Shown here piece after piece: positions 16,832 through 25,376 of a stretch of DNA of 64,000 bases (the stretch's first letter is position 1; the number at the start of each line of letters is the position of its first letter). The notes under the pieces were generated by a model. It made no database searches. It saw only the letters and a program-made list of their open reading frames with translations, and was not told the DNA's origin. A program made the translations under genes and the position numbers. This stretch comes from Pseudomonadota bacterium (GTDB lineage: Bacteria; Pseudomonadota; Alphaproteobacteria; Rhizobiales; Xanthobacteraceae), in assembly GCA_018240595.1 (NCBI GenBank), contig JAFEFL010000045.1, positions 43,574 to 107,573 of the forward strand, in the 5' to 3' direction.

Positions 16832-17227
16832 TTACATCCCGGGCTCGATCGGCTTTTCGATGGCGCCGCCGCTCTCCGCCCAGTCCTTGAAGGCGCCGAG
16901 ATTGACCACCTTGTCGTAGCCGAGATCCTTCAGCGCCTTGCCGGCGAGCGCCGAGCGGCCGCCGGAAGCGCAATAGACGATGATGGTCTTGTCCTTGGCG
17001 AAGTTCTTGTCGTGATAGGGCGATGCCGGATCGGCGCGGAACTCGAGCATGCCGCGGGATACGTGATGCGCGCCTTTGACCATGCCGCTCTTTTCCACTT
17101 CCGGCGCGTCGCGCACATCGACGATCAAAGCGTCGCCCTTGGCGATGAGCTCCTTGGCCTGCGCCGGCGAGACGCGCGGCACCGCGGCGTTGGCTTGCTC
17201 CATCAGGTCTTTGAGTGTGGTGGCCAT
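16832..17227 (-). CDS. Single-domain rhodanese-like sulfurtransferase
   Basis: 131 residues forming one rhodanese domain. The predicted active-site loop is YCASGGRSALAGK, with the catalytic Cys at about residue 90 that would carry a persulfide; ALIVDVRDAPEVEKSG is the conserved CH2-type motif. No signal peptide, so cytoplasmic. Length is that of GlpE/PspE-type proteins. ATG 17227 has GGAG upstream. It is next to csaA (81-base gap), but I see no functional link. Confidence 0.88.
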   Translation of the reverse strand: MATTLKDLMEQANAAVPRVSPAQAKELIAKGDALIVDVRDAPEVEKSGMVKGAHHVSRGMLEFRADPASPYHDKNFAKDKTIIVYCASGGRSALAGKALKDLGYDKVVNLGAFKDWAESGGAIEKPIEPGM

Positions 17228-17308
17228 GTCGTGATCTCCATCTGCCCTGTGTTCGGGAAAGACTAGGGCGCGCCAAGCCGCCGAGGCAAGGCGGCCGCGC
17301 GCGGCGCG

Positions 17309-17650
17309 TCAGAACAGCGCGGCGCCGAGTTCGACCTCCGTCTGCGGCGTCACGTAGATCGTCGCGCCTTGCTCGCCGGGCACGCCGAGCGTCAGCACTT
17401 CGGACGTTTCCGGCCCCATCTTGCGCGGCGCGAAGTTGACGACCGCGAGCACCTGGCGGCCGACCAGCTCGTCCTTCGCATAATGCCGGTAGGCGCCGCA
17501 CGACACCCTGGTGCCGATGTCGCCACCGAAGTCGATGGTCATGCGCCAGGTCGGCTTCTTCGTCTGCGCTTCCTCGACCTTGACGATGCGGCCGACCCGG
17601 ATGTCGAGCGCGTCGAAGTGCGAAAAGTCGGCAATGGGTTTGATCGTCAT
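17309..17650 (-). CDS. csaA: CsaA-type tRNA-binding/chaperone-like protein
   Basis: 113 residues constituting a single OB-fold tRNA-binding domain of the CsaA family: DALDIRVGRIVKVEEAQTKK, then IDFGGDIGTRVSCGAYRHY, and VVNFAPRKMGPETSEVLTLG. CsaA is a homodimeric protein with secretion-related chaperone activity and tRNA binding. I take ATG 17650 because GGAAG lies five bases upstream and family members begin about this far before the domain; ATG 17677 would add MNHAQLEEF. On this strand the four-arm element at 17731-17861 lies in the 5' leader, which may be relevant to regulation. Confidence 0.88.
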   Translation of the reverse strand: MTIKPIADFSHFDALDIRVGRIVKVEEAQTKKPTWRMTIDFGGDIGTRVSCGAYRHYAKDELVGRQVLAVVNFAPRKMGPETSEVLTLGVPGEQGATIYVTPQTEVELGAALF

Positions 17651-17730
17651 GAATTCTTCCAGCTGCGCGTGATTCATCGCCCCTGTTGTTTGGACGGCGC
17701 GGGGGCGCCGGCTTTCCCGGTTTATCGAAT

Positions 17731-17861
17731 GGAGCCTCGGGAGGCGCCAGGAGGTTTGCGAGACCTCCAGATGGCGGAGTCCCTTGCGATCGGGCCCGCC
17801 GAGCGTGCTTGGCGAGAGCACGCGCCGGCTTGGCGAAGCCGGCTGCGCCTCCCGACGCTCC
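17731..17861. other. Four-arm structured element (candidate ncRNA, leader element or repeat)
   Basis: A 17-position closing stem pairs 17731-17747 with 17845-17861 (16 pairs, one C-C mismatch) and encloses four hairpins almost without spacers: 17750-17768 (GGAGGT/ACCTCC), 17773-17800 (GGCGG/CCGCC plus CCC/GGG), 17803-17823 (GCGTGCT/AGCACGC) and 17824-17843 (GCCGGCTT/AAGCCGGC). Loops share a GCG(A) core. The element fills most of the spacer between csaA and the SDR. Codon-like frames across it encode no recognisable protein. It could be a csaA leader RNA, an independent RNA or a dispersed repeat; the sequence alone does not decide. The adjoining 17862-18078 shows nothing else clear. Confidence 0.5.
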
Positions 17862-18078
17862 ACCTACAGCGCGCATTGTCGGCGCGCCGGCCTACGTTTC
17901 CGCGCCCGGCCGCTCGAGACGGCGGGGGTGGAAGCCACGGCAGAGGAATGTTGGCATATTTTAGGAATGTGGTCAAGAGGCGCTCCGTCCGGCGGTCCGC
18001 GCCGAAGTGAAGGTCGCGCATTGCGCATTGCCCGGCGCGTCATCATGATCCCGCAGCATGGGAATCCAGGAGTTGAGA

Positions 18079-18774
18079 ATGAAAGTGGCGATCGTGACGG
18101 CGGGCGGCAGCGGCATGGGCGCGGCCTGCGCGCGCAAACTGGCATCGGACGGCTACAAGGTCGCGATCTTGTCCTCGTCGGGCAAGGGCGAGGCGCTGGC
18201 CAAGGAACTCGGCGGCATCGGCGTCACCGGCTCGAACCAGTCGAATGACGATCTCAAGCGCCTGGTCGACGCGACGATGGCGCAATGGGGCCGCATCGAC
18301 GCGCTGGTCAACAGCGCCGGCCATGGCCCGCGCGACGAGATCCTCAAGATCACCGACGAGCAGTGGCACACCGGCATGGACGTGTACCTCCTGAGCGCGA
18401 TCCGGCCGGCGCGGCTGGTGGCCCCTCACATGGTGGCGCAGAAAAAGGGCGCGATCGTCAACATCTCGACCGCGTGGGCCTTCGAGCCGAACGCGATGTT
18501 TCCGACGTCCGGCGTGTTCCGCGCCGGCCTCGCCGCTTTCACCAAATTGTTCGCCGACCAGTATGCCGCCGATCATGTGCGCATGAACAATGTGCTGCCG
18601 GGCTGGATCGACTCGCTGCCGCAAAAGGACGAGCGCCGCGACAGCGTGCCGATGGGCCGCTACGGCACCGCCGACGAAATCGCCGCCACCGTGGCGTTCC
18701 TGGTATCGGACGGCGCCGGCTACATCACCGGGCAGAACCTCAAGGTCGATGGCGGATTGATGCGGGGGATCTGA
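18079..18774 (+). CDS. SDR family protein with a non-canonical active site
   Basis: 231 residues of the short-chain dehydrogenase/reductase fold. The nucleotide-binding motif TAGGSGMG (residues 8-15) and NSAG (78-81) are intact, as is the C-terminal PGWIDSLPQ and GQNLKVDGG. The catalytic positions are not: aligning with FabG, the Ser is Thr131, the YxxxK pair is Ser144/Arg148 (segment FPTSGVFRAGLAAF) and the helix-4 Asn is absent. It may bind NAD(P) without classical dehydrogenase activity, or use a different chemistry. Start ATG 18079 has AGGAG upstream. Single gene. Confidence 0.85.
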   Translation: MKVAIVTAGGSGMGAACARKLASDGYKVAILSSSGKGEALAKELGGIGVTGSNQSNDDLKRLVDATMAQWGRIDALVNSAGHGPRDEILKITDEQWHTGMDVYLLSAIRPARLVAPHMVAQKKGAIVNISTAWAFEPNAMFPTSGVFRAGLAAFTKLFADQYAADHVRMNNVLPGWIDSLPQKDERRDSVPMGRYGTADEIAATVAFLVSDGAGYITGQNLKVDGGLMRGI

Positions 18775-18940
18775 GCTCCGTATTCGTCGGCGCACGATGG
18801 ACGACTTGTTTGGTATCCGATGCCATTGCGGCCGGCAGCCATGTGGCGACCGAGAGGCCTGGTTGATCGACGTCAATGGTGGACGCCACGACGCTCCTAT
18901 GTGTTCACGGCCGAGGGGCGGTGTGAACAAGGAGCGACTT

Positions 18941-19225
18941 ATGATGTCCAGGATCGCGAAGCGCTGTGCCATGGCGCTGGGTGCAACCTTGGTTTTTGTA
19001 TCGGTGTCGCAGGCGCAGCCGGCCGGCCCACGCAATCAAGGTCCAGGTACCGGACCGGTTGTGGCGGCCTGCCAGAGCGACATCGAGCAGCTATGTGAAG
19101 GCAAGGAACATGGCAGCGGCGCTATCCGCGTCTGTCTCGAGGCAAATCGCGCCAAACTGTCGACCGAATGCAAAAATGCGCTGGACAGCACCGGTCCCGG
19201 CCGTAGGCGAAATTTGAACAACTGA
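18941..19225 (+). CDS. Small secreted cysteine-rich repeat protein
   Basis: 94 residues: a signal peptide (about 1-26, ending SVSQAQ) and one copy of the four-Cys pattern C-x3-DI-x2-LC...RVCL-x5-KLS-x2-C, which resembles the cysteine-rich repeat of GLG1-type proteins that occurs singly or in tandem in many rhizobial exported proteins. Two disulfides in the periplasm are likely. Function unknown. ATG 18941 is preceded by AAGGAG. The frame extends upstream to 18797 but that part lacks a signal peptide at its start. First of three tiny envelope genes in a row. Confidence 0.75.
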   Translation: MMSRIAKRCAMALGATLVFVSVSQAQPAGPRNQGPGTGPVVAACQSDIEQLCEGKEHGSGAIRVCLEANRAKLSTECKNALDSTGPGRRRNLNN

Positions 19226-19355
19226 CGCCGTCGCGCGCCGCGCCGCGGTCTTTATACCGTCTTGATGCGACGCGGCGCATTTCCCTATCGAACCTTTGCG
19301 CCGGCCCCTCCATTTTCGTCTTGCTGCTCAAGCGAAGCGAACAATGGAGGCGGTC

Positions 19356-19592
19356 ATGCCCCCCCGATACGACTGGTCAGAACAAGGACTTCGCGACGAA
19401 ACCGAAAACCCCGGATTCTTCTGGGTGCTCGTCGCCGTCGGGTTTGCCGCCTTTCTCGGCGTGCTGCTGGCAATCAACGCCAGTGGTCCGTCGGATTGCA
19501 GGTCCATCGCCGACCAAACGGCGCGGTTGCATTGCTTCGACGCCGCGACGCAGACGCAGCCCGCCAAGGGCGCGCAGATACCGAGCCATTGA
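19356..19592 (+). CDS. Small single-pass membrane protein, unknown function
   Basis: 78 residues: a charged N-terminus (DWSEQGLRDETEN), one transmembrane helix (FFWVLVAVGFAAFLGVLLAI, about 21-40) and a polar C-terminus with two Cys separated by 14 residues (SDC...LHC). GGAGG is five bases before ATG 19356. I do not recognise a family. It is followed after 10 bases by another small membrane protein whose ribosome binding site begins at this gene's stop, so they are translationally linked. Confidence 0.6.
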   Translation: MPPRYDWSEQGLRDETENPGFFWVLVAVGFAAFLGVLLAINASGPSDCRSIADQTARLHCFDAATQTQPAKGAQIPSH

Positions 19593-19602
19593 GGAGGCTC
19601 CT

Positions 19603-19779
19603 GTGACCATGTTGATGCAGTGGAGTCATGTGCATTCCGCGCATGACGTCGAGACGGGAACGTTCACGCGAAAAGCCGCGAAGGTTCTGAAAGGACTGGC
19701 GATCGCTGCCGCGATTGCCGCCGTCACCGCCGCGATTGTCGCCATCCGCGTTTACATCTTCGTGCCGGGGCTGCGCTGA
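19603..19779 (+). CDS. Very small single-pass membrane protein, unknown function
   Basis: 58 residues beginning at GTG 19603, with GAGGAGG starting at the previous stop codon, six to seven bases before the start. A polar N-terminal half (QWSHVHSAHDVETGTFTRK) precedes one long Ala/Ile/Val helix (residues about 32-52) and ends VPGLR. Not recognised. A strong hairpin follows at 19796. The good ribosome binding site and the tight spacing support it being real despite its size. Confidence 0.5.
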   Translation: MTMLMQWSHVHSAHDVETGTFTRKAAKVLKGLAIAAAIAAVTAAIVAIRVYIFVPGLR

Positions 19780-19795
19780 CGGACAGCGCAAGCCT

Positions 19796-19821
19796 GCCGG
19801 CAAGCCTGCCGGCTTGCCGGC
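19796..19821 (+). terminator. Inverted repeat downstream of the small membrane genes
   Basis: Perfect 11-bp arms GCCGGCAAGCC / GGCTTGCCGGC around TGCC, starting 17 bases after the stop. There is no T-run, so termination efficiency is uncertain. The left part is also a 12-base direct repeat (AAGCCTGCCGGC twice). A second hairpin, CGCTCCTT-GTA-AAGGAGCG, lies at 19889-19907 in the leader of trpS, followed by a short AT stretch. Confidence 0.5.
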
Positions 19822-20015
19822 GCCTGGAAACTGTGGCATCTCCCCGCGCATGTTCGACACGCTGACATCCCCACGGACCTGCTGGTGGCGCTCCTTGTAA
19901 AGGAGCGGCGCGTCGAATTTCTTTCATTCATCAGACGCAGCCGCCGTTCATCGGCAGGCAGCGTCATTTGATCCCAGGCTTTCCGATCGCGGCGGCTCCC
20001 AACCGGAGAACCGCC

Positions 20016-21032
20016 ATGCATGCCCCGATCGATCTCAAGCCCGTCATCCTCACCGGCGACCGCACCACCGGACCGCTGCATCTCGGCCATTACGTCGGCT
20101 CGCTGCGCAACCGTCTGGCGCTGCAGGATACGCACCGCCAGTTCCTGCTGCTCGCCGACCTGCAGGCGCTGACCGATAACGCCCACGATCCGGACAAGGT
20201 GCGGCGCAACGTCATCGAGGTGGCGCTCGATTATCTCGCCGTCGGCATCGACCCGGGCAAGACCAGCGTCTGCGTGCAGTCGGCGCTGCCGGCGCTCGCC
20301 GAGTTGACGATGCTCTACATGAACTTCGTCTCGGTGGCGCGGCTGGAGCGCAATCCGACCATCAAGGACGAGATCCGCGCCCGCGGCTTCGGCCGCGACA
20401 TCCCGGCCGGGTTCATGTGCTACCCGGTCTCGCAGGCCGCCGATATCACCGGCTTCAAGGCGAGCGTAGTGCCGGTCGGCGAGGATCAGGCGCCGCTGAT
20501 CGAGCAGACCAACGAGATCGTGCGCCGCGTCAATCACCAGGCCGGCCGCGACGTGCTGACGGAAGCGCAGGCGCTGATCCCGAAAGTCGGCCGGCTGCCC
20601 GGCATCGACGGCAAGGCGAAGATGAGCAAGTCGCAGGGCAATGCGCTGCTGCTGTCGGCCTCGCCCGACGAGATCAAGCGCGCCGTGCATCTGATGTACA
20701 CCGACCCGAACCATCTGCGCGTCAGCGATCCGGGCACGGTCGAAGGCAATGTCGTCTTCACCTATCTTGACGCCTTCGATCCCGATGAGGACGGTGTCGC
20801 GGCGCTGAAGGCGCAGTACCGGCGCGGCGGCCTCGGCGACACGGTGGTGAAGGCGCGGCTCGAAGCCTTGCTGCAGGAGTTGCTGGCGCCGATCCGCGAA
20901 CGCCGCGCCGCGCTGGCGCGCGATCCGGATACGGTGCTTGACGTGCTGCGCGACGGCACGGCGAAGGCGCGCGCCATCACGCAGGCGACATTGCAGGAGG
21001 TACGCGACGGCCTCGGGCTTTTCAGGTTTTAA
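20016..21032 (+). CDS. trpS: Tryptophan--tRNA ligase, TrpRS II-like
   Basis: 338-residue class I aminoacyl-tRNA synthetase charging tRNA-Trp. The HIGH-type motif is LHLGH ([17 protein letters not shown], about residues 21-37) and the KMSKS motif is intact ([10 protein letters not shown], about 203-212); the tryptophan-site region contains VPVGEDQ. The sequence follows the TrpRS II subgroup known from Deinococcus rather than the usual proteobacterial TrpS (for example [14 protein letters not shown] in place of a GxxPSG-type opening). Start ATG 20016 has GGAGAA upstream. It may be a second TrpRS; such copies elsewhere can confer indolmycin resistance or serve specialised pathways. The stop overlaps the convergent permease stop (TTAA). 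Confidence 0.92.
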   Translation: MHAPIDLKPVILTGDRTTGPLHLGHYVGSLRNRLALQDTHRQFLLLADLQALTDNAHDPDKVRRNVIEVALDYLAVGIDPGKTSVCVQSALPALAELTMLYMNFVSVARLERNPTIKDEIRARGFGRDIPAGFMCYPVSQAADITGFKASVVPVGEDQAPLIEQTNEIVRRVNHQAGRDVLTEAQALIPKVGRLPGIDGKAKMSKSQGNALLLSASPDEIKRAVHLMYTDPNHLRVSDPGTVEGNVVFTYLDAFDPDEDGVAALKAQYRRGGLGDTVVKARLEALLQELLAPIRERRAALARDPDTVLDVLRDGTAKARAITQATLQEVRDGLGLFRF

Positions 21033-21856
21033 CCGCGGAGGCCGCGCAGGCGCTCGTTGCGCCGGCGCAGCAGTTCCAGCGCCGCCAGCATCACCACCGA
21101 CACCAGGATCATGATGGTGGCGACGGCGGTGATGGTCGGCGAGATGTTCTCGCGCAGGCCGGAGAACATCTCGCGCGGCAGCGTGCGCTGTTCGGGCCCG
21201 GCGACCAGCAACACGACGACGACCTCGTCGAAACTGGTGGCGAAGGCGAACAGCGCGCCGGAGGCGACGCCGGGCGCGATCAGCGGCAGCACGACCTTGA
21301 AGAAGGTCGTCACCGGCGCGGCGCCGAGGCTGGCGGAAGCGCGGGCAAGATTGTCGTCGAAGCCCTTCAAGGTCGCGGCCACGGTGATGACGACGAAGGG
21401 CGTGCCGAGCGCGGTGTGAGCGAGGATCAGGCCGGTATAGCTGGCGGTCAGGCCGAGCGGCGCGAAGAAGAAGTAGAAGCCGACGGCGACGATGACCACG
21501 GGCACGATCATCGGCGACAGCAGGATCGCCATGACGATGCCCTTGCCGCGGAAATCGGCGCGCGTCAGGCCGAGCGCGGCGACGGTGCCGAGCGCGGTGG
21601 CGAGCACGGCGCTCGAAATGCCGATGATGAAGCTGTTGCGCAGCGCCCGCATCCATTGCTCGCTGGCGAGGAAGGCGTGATACCAGCGCAGCGACAGGCC
21701 TTCGAGCGGGTAGGTGAGGAAGGTGCCGGAGTTGAACGACAGCGGCACGATGGCGAGGATCGGCGCCATCAGGAAGAACAGCACCAGGCCGCTGCTGACA
21801 TAGAGCACCGTGCGCCAGAAGCGCTCTTCGCGGGTGAGGTGCTGAGCGGCGGCCAT
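21029..21856 (-). CDS. ABC transporter permease, spermidine/putrescine PotC-like
   Basis: 275-residue binding-protein-dependent permease with six transmembrane helices. The EAA loop that contacts the ATPase is [20 protein letters not shown] (about residues 165-184). Sequence and place in the order ATPase - binding protein - permease 1 - permease 2 fit the PotC position of polyamine-type transporters. Last gene of the operon; nine bases separate it from the permease upstream. Confidence 0.87.
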   Translation of the reverse strand: MAAAQHLTREERFWRTVLYVSSGLVLFFLMAPILAIVPLSFNSGTFLTYPLEGLSLRWYHAFLASEQWMRALRNSFIIGISSAVLATALGTVAALGLTRADFRGKGIVMAILLSPMIVPVVIVAVGFYFFFAPLGLTASYTGLILAHTALGTPFVVITVAATLKGFDDNLARASASLGAAPVTTFFKVVLPLIAPGVASGALFAFATSFDEVVVVLLVAGPEQRTLPREMFSGLRENISPTITAVATIMILVSVVMLAALELLRRRNERLRGLRG

Positions 21857-21865
21857 CGTTCCCCC

Positions 21866-23134
21866 TCAGCCGAGCTTGACGTTGGTGATGCCGACCAGGC
21901 GGTCATACACCCAGTACAGCAGCAGCGTGGCGGTGAGCAGCACGGCGCCGAGCGCCGAGGCCATGCCCCAGTTCACCGAATCCGACGTATAGAAGGCGAT
22001 GAAGTAGCTGATCATCTGATCGGCGGCGCCGCCGACCAGCGCCGGCGTGATGTAGTAGCCGAGCGCCAGGATGAAGACGAGCAGCGCGCCGGCGCCGATG
22101 CCGGGCAGCGTCATCGGCAGGTAGACGCGGATGAAGGCCTCGGTCGGCGAGGCGCCGAGCGATTTCGCCGCCAGCATGTAGGACGGCTTGATGCCCTTCA
22201 TCACCGAATAGAGCGGCAGGATAAGGAACGGCAGCAGGATATGCGTCATCGCGATGTAGACGCCGATGCGGTTGTAGATCAGCCGCACCGGCGAATCGAT
22301 GACGCCGAGCCAGATCAGGGCGTGGTTGATGATGCCCTGTTCCTGCAGCAGCACGATCCAGGCCGCGGTGCGCACCAATAGCGACGTCCAGAACGGCAGC
22401 AGCACGAGGATCATCAGGAGATTGGCGCGGCGCGGCGGCTGCGTCGCCAGAAGATAGGCGACCGGAAAGCCGAGCACGACGCAAAGCAAAGTGACGATGA
22501 AGCTGACCTTGAAGGTGCGCGTCAGCACCTCGACATAGATCGCCTGGCCGGAGGGCGTTGCGACGATGTGGCCGTCGGCGGTCTTGTGCCGGTCCACGGC
22601 GGCGAGCAGGAAGAAGCTGGTGAGCGGGCCGCTCGCCTGATCGACGGCGGCCCAGGTGGCAAGCTCGCCCCAGTGCGGATCGATCCCGATCAAGGTGGCG
22701 CGCCAGTCGGCCGAGGTCTCGGGCAGGCGGCGCGCGGTGGTGAACACCAAAGTGCGGCCTTCATCGATGGCGTAGTTCAGGCGCCGCGCCGCCAGCGGCA
22801 GCGTGCGGGCGCGATAGCTGTCGCGGATGTCGGTGGCGAGCGCGTCGAACACCGAAGGCGGCGGCACCTGGCTGCGATCGGTCCAGGCGCCGATCGACCG
22901 CGCGACATGCGGCCATACGGTGGCGAGGTCGCGGTCGACCACCGACAGCCGCAGCATGTCGAGGATCGGCACGACGAAGGTGACGACGATGAACAGCAGC
23001 AGCGGCAGCACCAGCGCGAAGGCGCGCAGCTTGCGCATGCGCTCGGCGCGGCGCAGTTGCGCCTTGAGCGAGGCGCCGGTGCCGGCAAGCGGCACGGCAA
23101 GGCTGGGACTGGTCAGCGGCGCCTCCGGAGGCAA
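21866..23134 (-). CDS. ABC transporter permease, PotB-like, with large extracytoplasmic insertion
   Basis: Up to 422 residues, against about 285 in E. coli PotB. After a first transmembrane helix (about 35-60) comes a polar region of some 150 residues without hydrophobic segments (VPPPSVFDALATDI... to ...SGQAIYVEVLTR), then the usual five helices from about 215 on, with the EAA loop YMLAAKSLGASPTEAFIRVY. The insertion is predicted to be periplasmic and may form an extra substrate or binding-protein contact. The TTG start at 23134 is only the upstream limit; no ribosome binding site is evident, and a GTG 13 codons in is possible. Follows the binding-protein gene by 49 bases. Confidence 0.82.
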   Translation of the reverse strand: MPPEAPLTSPSLAVPLAGTGASLKAQLRRAERMRKLRAFALVLPLLLFIVVTFVVPILDMLRLSVVDRDLATVWPHVARSIGAWTDRSQVPPPSVFDALATDIRDSYRARTLPLAARRLNYAIDEGRTLVFTTARRLPETSADWRATLIGIDPHWGELATWAAVDQASGPLTSFFLLAAVDRHKTADGHIVATPSGQAIYVEVLTRTFKVSFIVTLLCVVLGFPVAYLLATQPPRRANLLMILVLLPFWTSLLVRTAAWIVLLQEQGIINHALIWLGVIDSPVRLIYNRIGVYIAMTHILLPFLILPLYSVMKGIKPSYMLAAKSLGASPTEAFIRVYLPMTLPGIGAGALLVFILALGYYITPALVGGAADQMISYFIAFYTSDSVNWGMASALGAVLLTATLLLYWVYDRLVGITNVKLG

Positions 23135-23183
23135 AAGGCGGCGCCGACCCGCGCGCGGCGGGACGGCGCCGTGTCGGATGCGG

Positions 23184-24230
23184 CTACTTCGCCGCCGCCC
23201 ACTTGTTGAACTGCTCGGTGAGGCGGTCGATGTTCTCCATCCAGAACGCGGTGTCGATCTGCACGGCGTGGGCGAAGTTCTCCTCCGCGGTCGGCAGGTC
23301 GGCGAGGCGCGCCTTCGGGATCAGCGCATTGGCGCCCTTGGCGGTGACGCCGTAGGCGATCGCTTCCGGCAGCTTGGCCTGGTTCTTGGCCTCGCCGAGG
23401 AAGTTGATCAGCTTGTAGGCGTTGTCGACGTTGGGCGAGCCCTTGAGGATCACCCAGGAGTCGATGGTGTACAGCGCGCCGTTCCACGAGATGCCGAAGT
23501 TCTTCTTGTCGTCGTGGTTGGCGGCGTCGATGCGGCCGTTATAGACCGAGGTCATCACCACTTCGCCGGAAGCAAGCAGCTGCGGCGGCTGGGCGCCGGC
23601 CTTCCAGAAGATCAGGTCGCTCTTGATGGTGTCGAGCTTCTTGAAGGCGCGATCGACGCCCTCCTTGGTCTTGAGCACCTTGTAGACATCGCCCGGGGCG
23701 ACGCCGTCGGCCATCAGCGCGATTTCCAGCGTCGTCTTCGGCCCGGCGCGCAGCGCGCGCTTGCCCGGATATTTCTTGGTGTCGAAGAAATCGGCCCACG
23801 ACTTCGGCGGATCCTTGAGCTTGTCCTTGTCGTAGCCGAGGACGAAATCATAGAGGATGGCGCCGACGCCGCACTCGTGCACGGCGGGGGCGATGTAATG
23901 GTCCTTGCCGCCGATCTTGGAGTAGTCGAGCGGCACGAACAGGCCTTCCTCGCAGCCGGCGGCGAGCTCGTCGGATTCCACCTGCACCACGTCCCAGGTC
24001 GAGGCGCCGCCCTGCACCTTGGCGCGCAGCACGCCGATGCCGCCGTCCCACGACTCGTCGATCAGCGGCAGCTTGGTCTCCTGCTTGAAGGGCTCGAAAT
24101 ACACCTTCTTCTGCGCCGCCTGATAGGCGCCGCCCCATGACACGATGGTCAGGTCGCGCGCATTCGCGGCCGTGCCCGCGCCCACGGCGATCGCCGCCGC
24201 GACAATCGTTCCCAACGCCCTTGCGTACAT
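23184..24230 (-). CDS. ABC transporter periplasmic substrate-binding protein, PotD-like
   Basis: 348 residues with a signal peptide (about 1-24, ending ANARD) and a family-1-type binding domain: DLTIVSWGGAYQAAQKK at the start, WDVVQVESDELAAGCEEG, and FGISWNGALYTIDSWVI. These resemble PotD and related rhizobial binding proteins for polyamines, opines or amino-acid derivatives. Substrate cannot be fixed from sequence. It is the second gene of the operon, after the ATPase. Confidence 0.87.
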   Translation of the reverse strand: MYARALGTIVAAAIAVGAGTAANARDLTIVSWGGAYQAAQKKVYFEPFKQETKLPLIDESWDGGIGVLRAKVQGGASTWDVVQVESDELAAGCEEGLFVPLDYSKIGGKDHYIAPAVHECGVGAILYDFVLGYDKDKLKDPPKSWADFFDTKKYPGKRALRAGPKTTLEIALMADGVAPGDVYKVLKTKEGVDRAFKKLDTIKSDLIFWKAGAQPPQLLASGEVVMTSVYNGRIDAANHDDKKNFGISWNGALYTIDSWVILKGSPNVDNAYKLINFLGEAKNQAKLPEAIAYGVTAKGANALIPKARLADLPTAEENFAHAVQIDTAFWMENIDRLTEQFNKWAAAK

Positions 24231-24284
24231 CGATACTCTCCCTCTGCTCGGCCCGCCGCGGGGTGCGGCCGGCCTTTATTGAAA

Positions 24285-25376
24285 TCAATGCGGCGCGTCG
24301 AGCGCCAGGCAGTCGCGCGCGGCAAAGCCGATCGACAAGGTGTCGCCGGGCTTGGGCACCACGCGGTTGGCCCGGTAGCGCATCTTCACCGTGAAGTCGT
24401 CGTTGCCGACGACGTCGAGGCGCACGCGCATGTGGTCGCCGTGATAGATCGTTTCCTTGACGCGCGCCGTGAGCCGGTTGGCGATCTCGCCCTGCGGTTC
24501 GAGTTCGACCTTCTCCGGACGCAGCGACAGGCTGACGCGGCGCCCGGCGCCGTCGCCGCAGCCGGCGCGGGCCTCGACCAGCGTGCCGTCGTCGAGGCGG
24601 ACGCGGCAGTGTTCCGCATCGACGCCTTCGAGCGTGCCGCCGAGCATGTTGTTCTCGCCGATGAAGTTGGCGACGAAGGAATTCCGCGGCTGCTCGTAGA
24701 GCCCCTGCGGCGTGTCGAGCTGCTGCACCACGCCTTCGTGGAACACGGCGATGCGGTCGGACATGGTCAGCGCCTCGCTCTGGTCGTGCGTGACATAAAC
24801 CACGGTGAGGCCGAGATTGTCGTGGATGTGCTTGATCTCGATCTGCATGTGCTCGCGCAGCTGCTTGTCGAGGGCGCCGAGCGGCTCGTCCATCAGCACC
24901 AGCTTCGGCTCGAACACCAGCGCGCGGGCCAGCGCGACGCGCTGCTGCTGGCCGCCGGACAACTGGCCAGGCCGGCGGGCGCCGAGCGCACCGAGCTTGA
25001 CGACGTCGAGCGCGCGGGCGACGCGCGCCTTCTGCTCGCTCTTCGGCAGGCGGCGCACCGCGAGCGGAAAGGCGATGTTCTCTTCCACCGTCATGTGCGG
25101 GAACAGGGCGTAGTTCTGGAACACGACGCCGATGTCGCGCTTGTGCGGCGGCGTATCGCGCAACGACTGGCCGGCGAGCGTGATCTCGCCATGGGTCGGC
25201 ACCTCGAAGCCGGCCAGCATCATCAGCGATGTGGTCTTGCCCGAGCCGGACGGGCCCAGCATGGTGAGGAATTCGCCGCGGCGGATGTCGAGGTTGAGAT
25301 CCTTCACCACGAGCATTTCGCCGTCGTAGGTCTTCTGCACCCCGCGAAACGACACCAGCGGCTCGGAAACGGACAT
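24285..25376 (-). CDS. ABC transporter ATP-binding protein, PotA-like
   Basis: 363-residue ATPase of the polyamine/iron family. Walker A GPSGSGKTT (about 41-49), signature LSGGQQQRVALARAL (about 138-152), Walker B LVLMDEPLGALD (about 160), H-loop VTHDQSEAL. The C-terminal third (about 240-355) is a TOBE-type regulatory domain as in PotA. First gene of a four-gene operon, with the upstream promoter presumably in 25377-25480. Confidence 0.9.
   Translation of the reverse strand: MSVSEPLVSFRGVQKTYDGEMLVVKDLNLDIRRGEFLTMLGPSGSGKTTSLMMLAGFEVPTHGEITLAGQSLRDTPPHKRDIGVVFQNYALFPHMTVEENIAFPLAVRRLPKSEQKARVARALDVVKLGALGARRPGQLSGGQQQRVALARALVFEPKLVLMDEPLGALDKQLREHMQIEIKHIHDNLGLTVVYVTHDQSEALTMSDRIAVFHEGVVQQLDTPQGLYEQPRNSFVANFIGENNMLGGTLEGVDAEHCRVRLDDGTLVEARAGCGDGAGRRVSLSLRPEKVELEPQGEIANRLTARVKETIYHGDHMRVRLDVVGNDDFTVKMRYRANRVVPKPGDTLSIGFAARDCLALDAPH

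Noticed and set aside
17686..18010. Coding frames across the four-arm element (both strands open for more than 90 codons)
   Set aside because: Composition is Arg/Pro/Ser/Gly-rich without domain or ribosome binding site; the base-pairing pattern explains the region better.
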